From Bostrychus sinensis (taxonomy: Eukaryota; Chordata; Actinopteri; Gobiiformes; Eleotridae): a stretch of DNA of 64,000 bases. Of this stretch, positions 63,701 to 64,000 are shown piece by piece (positions within the stretch are counted from its first letter, which is position 1; each line of letters opens with the position of its first letter). The notes under the pieces were generated by a model, which did not search any database, was not told where the DNA came from, and saw nothing but the letters and a program-made list of their open reading frames with translations. Position numbers and translations under genes: made by a program. The stretch is from contig CM036248.1 in NCBI GenBank assembly GCA_020698575.1, forward strand, positions 21,936,229 through 22,000,228. The letters are read 5' to 3'.

Positions 63701-63964
63701 ATACAAACACTCAGCAAGTAGTGATTGTTGTGATTTGCGTTAGCTAAGTGGTTAGCAGCAGCTAAAGGCTAAAGGTTCAGACACCAAACACAACCGCGAC
63801 ACCGTGACAGACGAAAGTCACAAACACGGCTCTGCTTACACTGTGATATGGCCGGCCCCTCGCATAACCACAGGCTCCGGACAGTATCTGGGCAAATGCT
63901 CTTCACTCACTACGTGTTCATCCTCTTCGTCTTCTAACTCATAAATGGTATCAAAGTCCGCCAT
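55986..63964 (-). CDS. chic1: Cysteine-rich hydrophobic domain protein 1
   Basis: CHIC proteins are palmitoylated, membrane-associated proteins of vesicles and plasma membrane; their exact function is poorly known. Coding exons 63964-63840, 63140-63086, 62197-62042, 61637-61581, 61181-61122 and 56036-55986 join in phase to 167 residues. The Cys-rich hydrophobic core (residues 88-108, WLFCGCLCCCCTVGCSLWPV) is intact. CHIC1-type residues are VVSEEHL, RGAGHITVFGLSN, RRSIQKLLEW, LHWKLSKRKCE and the end FLPKYPIFRPD; CHIC2 ends PKTPIFRPD. The long acidic and Ser-rich N-terminal extension of mammalian CHIC1 is missing, so the protein is CHIC2-sized. Intron 5 (56037-61121) is enlarged by nested transposons. 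The start codon is 36 bp from the window edge, so the promoter lies outside. Confidence 0.95.
56092..56165 (+). repeat. Dispersed fish repeat with (GGCAA)n head
   Basis: Several GGCAA repeats, then GTTTATTTGTATAGCACAAT, then GAGCAATTCAAAGTGCTT. This is a frequent fish interspersed repeat; a second copy lies at 33412-33470. Confidence 0.65.
57043..58559. mobile_element. TA-flanked nonautonomous element inside the Tc1 relic
   Basis: The left end TACAGTTTTTTTCAATTGCT and the inverted right end GATTGAGAAAAACTGTA are terminal repeats. Sequence on each side resumes the 3' end of the Tc1 relic right after the transposase region. It contains a long TATATATG array. Confidence 0.65.
57463..57773. repeat. 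(TATATATG)n / (TA)n array
   Basis: About 310 bp of alternating TATATATG and TATA repeats. Both strands stay open in several frames and give Ile/Tyr-rich phantom proteins. Confidence 0.95.
58580..59330 (-). pseudogene. Tc1-type transposase pseudogene
   Basis: The DDE-type motifs WTDET and DNDPKHTAKA are recognisable, but frameshifts, stops and a missing N-terminal half show it is inactive. It belongs to the Tc1 relic 56877-60703. Confidence 0.8.
59345..60366. mobile_element. hAT-like nonautonomous element, 1022 bp
   Basis: The termini TAGTGTTGTCA and TGACAACCCTA are inverted repeats. An exact 8-bp target duplication, GTTCACAG, flanks it (59337-59344 and 60367-60374). Both ends are followed by runs of CGATACC-like sequence, a frequent feature of fish hAT-like elements. 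No transposase was recognised; the middle (59900-60260) is CpG-rich. Confidence 0.85.
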
Positions 63965-64000
63965 GTTGGGCAGTAAGACGCTCATGACGTCTGTTTGCGT

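Noticed and set aside
1..64000. Endogenous retrovirus or other viral insert
   Set aside because: No gag, protease, integrase or envelope-like reading frame and no long terminal repeat pair was recognised; the reverse transcriptase pieces are LINE-type.

Overview
The window is nuclear DNA of a ray-finned (teleost) fish. It carries intron-split vertebrate genes with GT-AG junctions and AATAAA signals. It also holds a typical fish mix of old transposons: Tc1/mariner with TA target duplications, hAT-like elements, L1- and L2-type LINE pieces, and simple repeats. No operons, CRISPR arrays or prokaryotic features were seen, and no retroviral gene was recognised.

Five protein genes can be assembled exon by exon, with every splice phase consistent. 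From left to right: (1) an 890-residue membrane-anchored PXA / PX-like / nexin-C protein on the minus strand (7805-18923, 16 coding exons); (2) an ADP/ATP translocase, slc25a5-like, on minus (22218-23956, 4 exons, 298 aa); (3) slc25a43 on minus (24942-34127, 5 exons, 344 aa); (4) an LNX-type RING/four-PDZ ubiquitin ligase, lnx2-like, on plus (47709-53076, 9 coding exons, 690 aa); (5) chic1 on minus (55986-63964, 6 exons, 167 aa), convergent with lnx2. The far left (83-1410) is a broken, intronless coiled-coil pseudogene, followed by a LINE fragment.

Two gene pairings carry information. slc25a5 and slc25a43 are neighbours in human Xq24 as well. lnx next to chic1 mirrors human LNX1 next to CHIC2 at 4q12, and human CHIC1 sits beside CDX4 at Xq13. 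The window therefore looks like part of the X-type ParaHox paralogon that has kept an LNX gene.

The most unusual DNA lies in introns and between genes. slc25a43 intron 3 holds a 1.17-kb near-perfect palindrome (26669-27840). Next to it is a 4.3-kb foldback element (27969-32310) whose arms carry about 18 copies of a ~152-bp satellite in opposing orientation. Positions 34440-37330 are an L1 relic split by other elements, one of which (about 35072-35944) contains 19 GATATC sites. chic1 intron 5 holds a Tc1 transposon with two separate insertions, a TA-flanked element and a hAT-like element with a perfect 8-bp target duplication. Long stretches at 2100-6340, 19140-22000, 37330-43660 and 44050-47540 contain no gene I can support.
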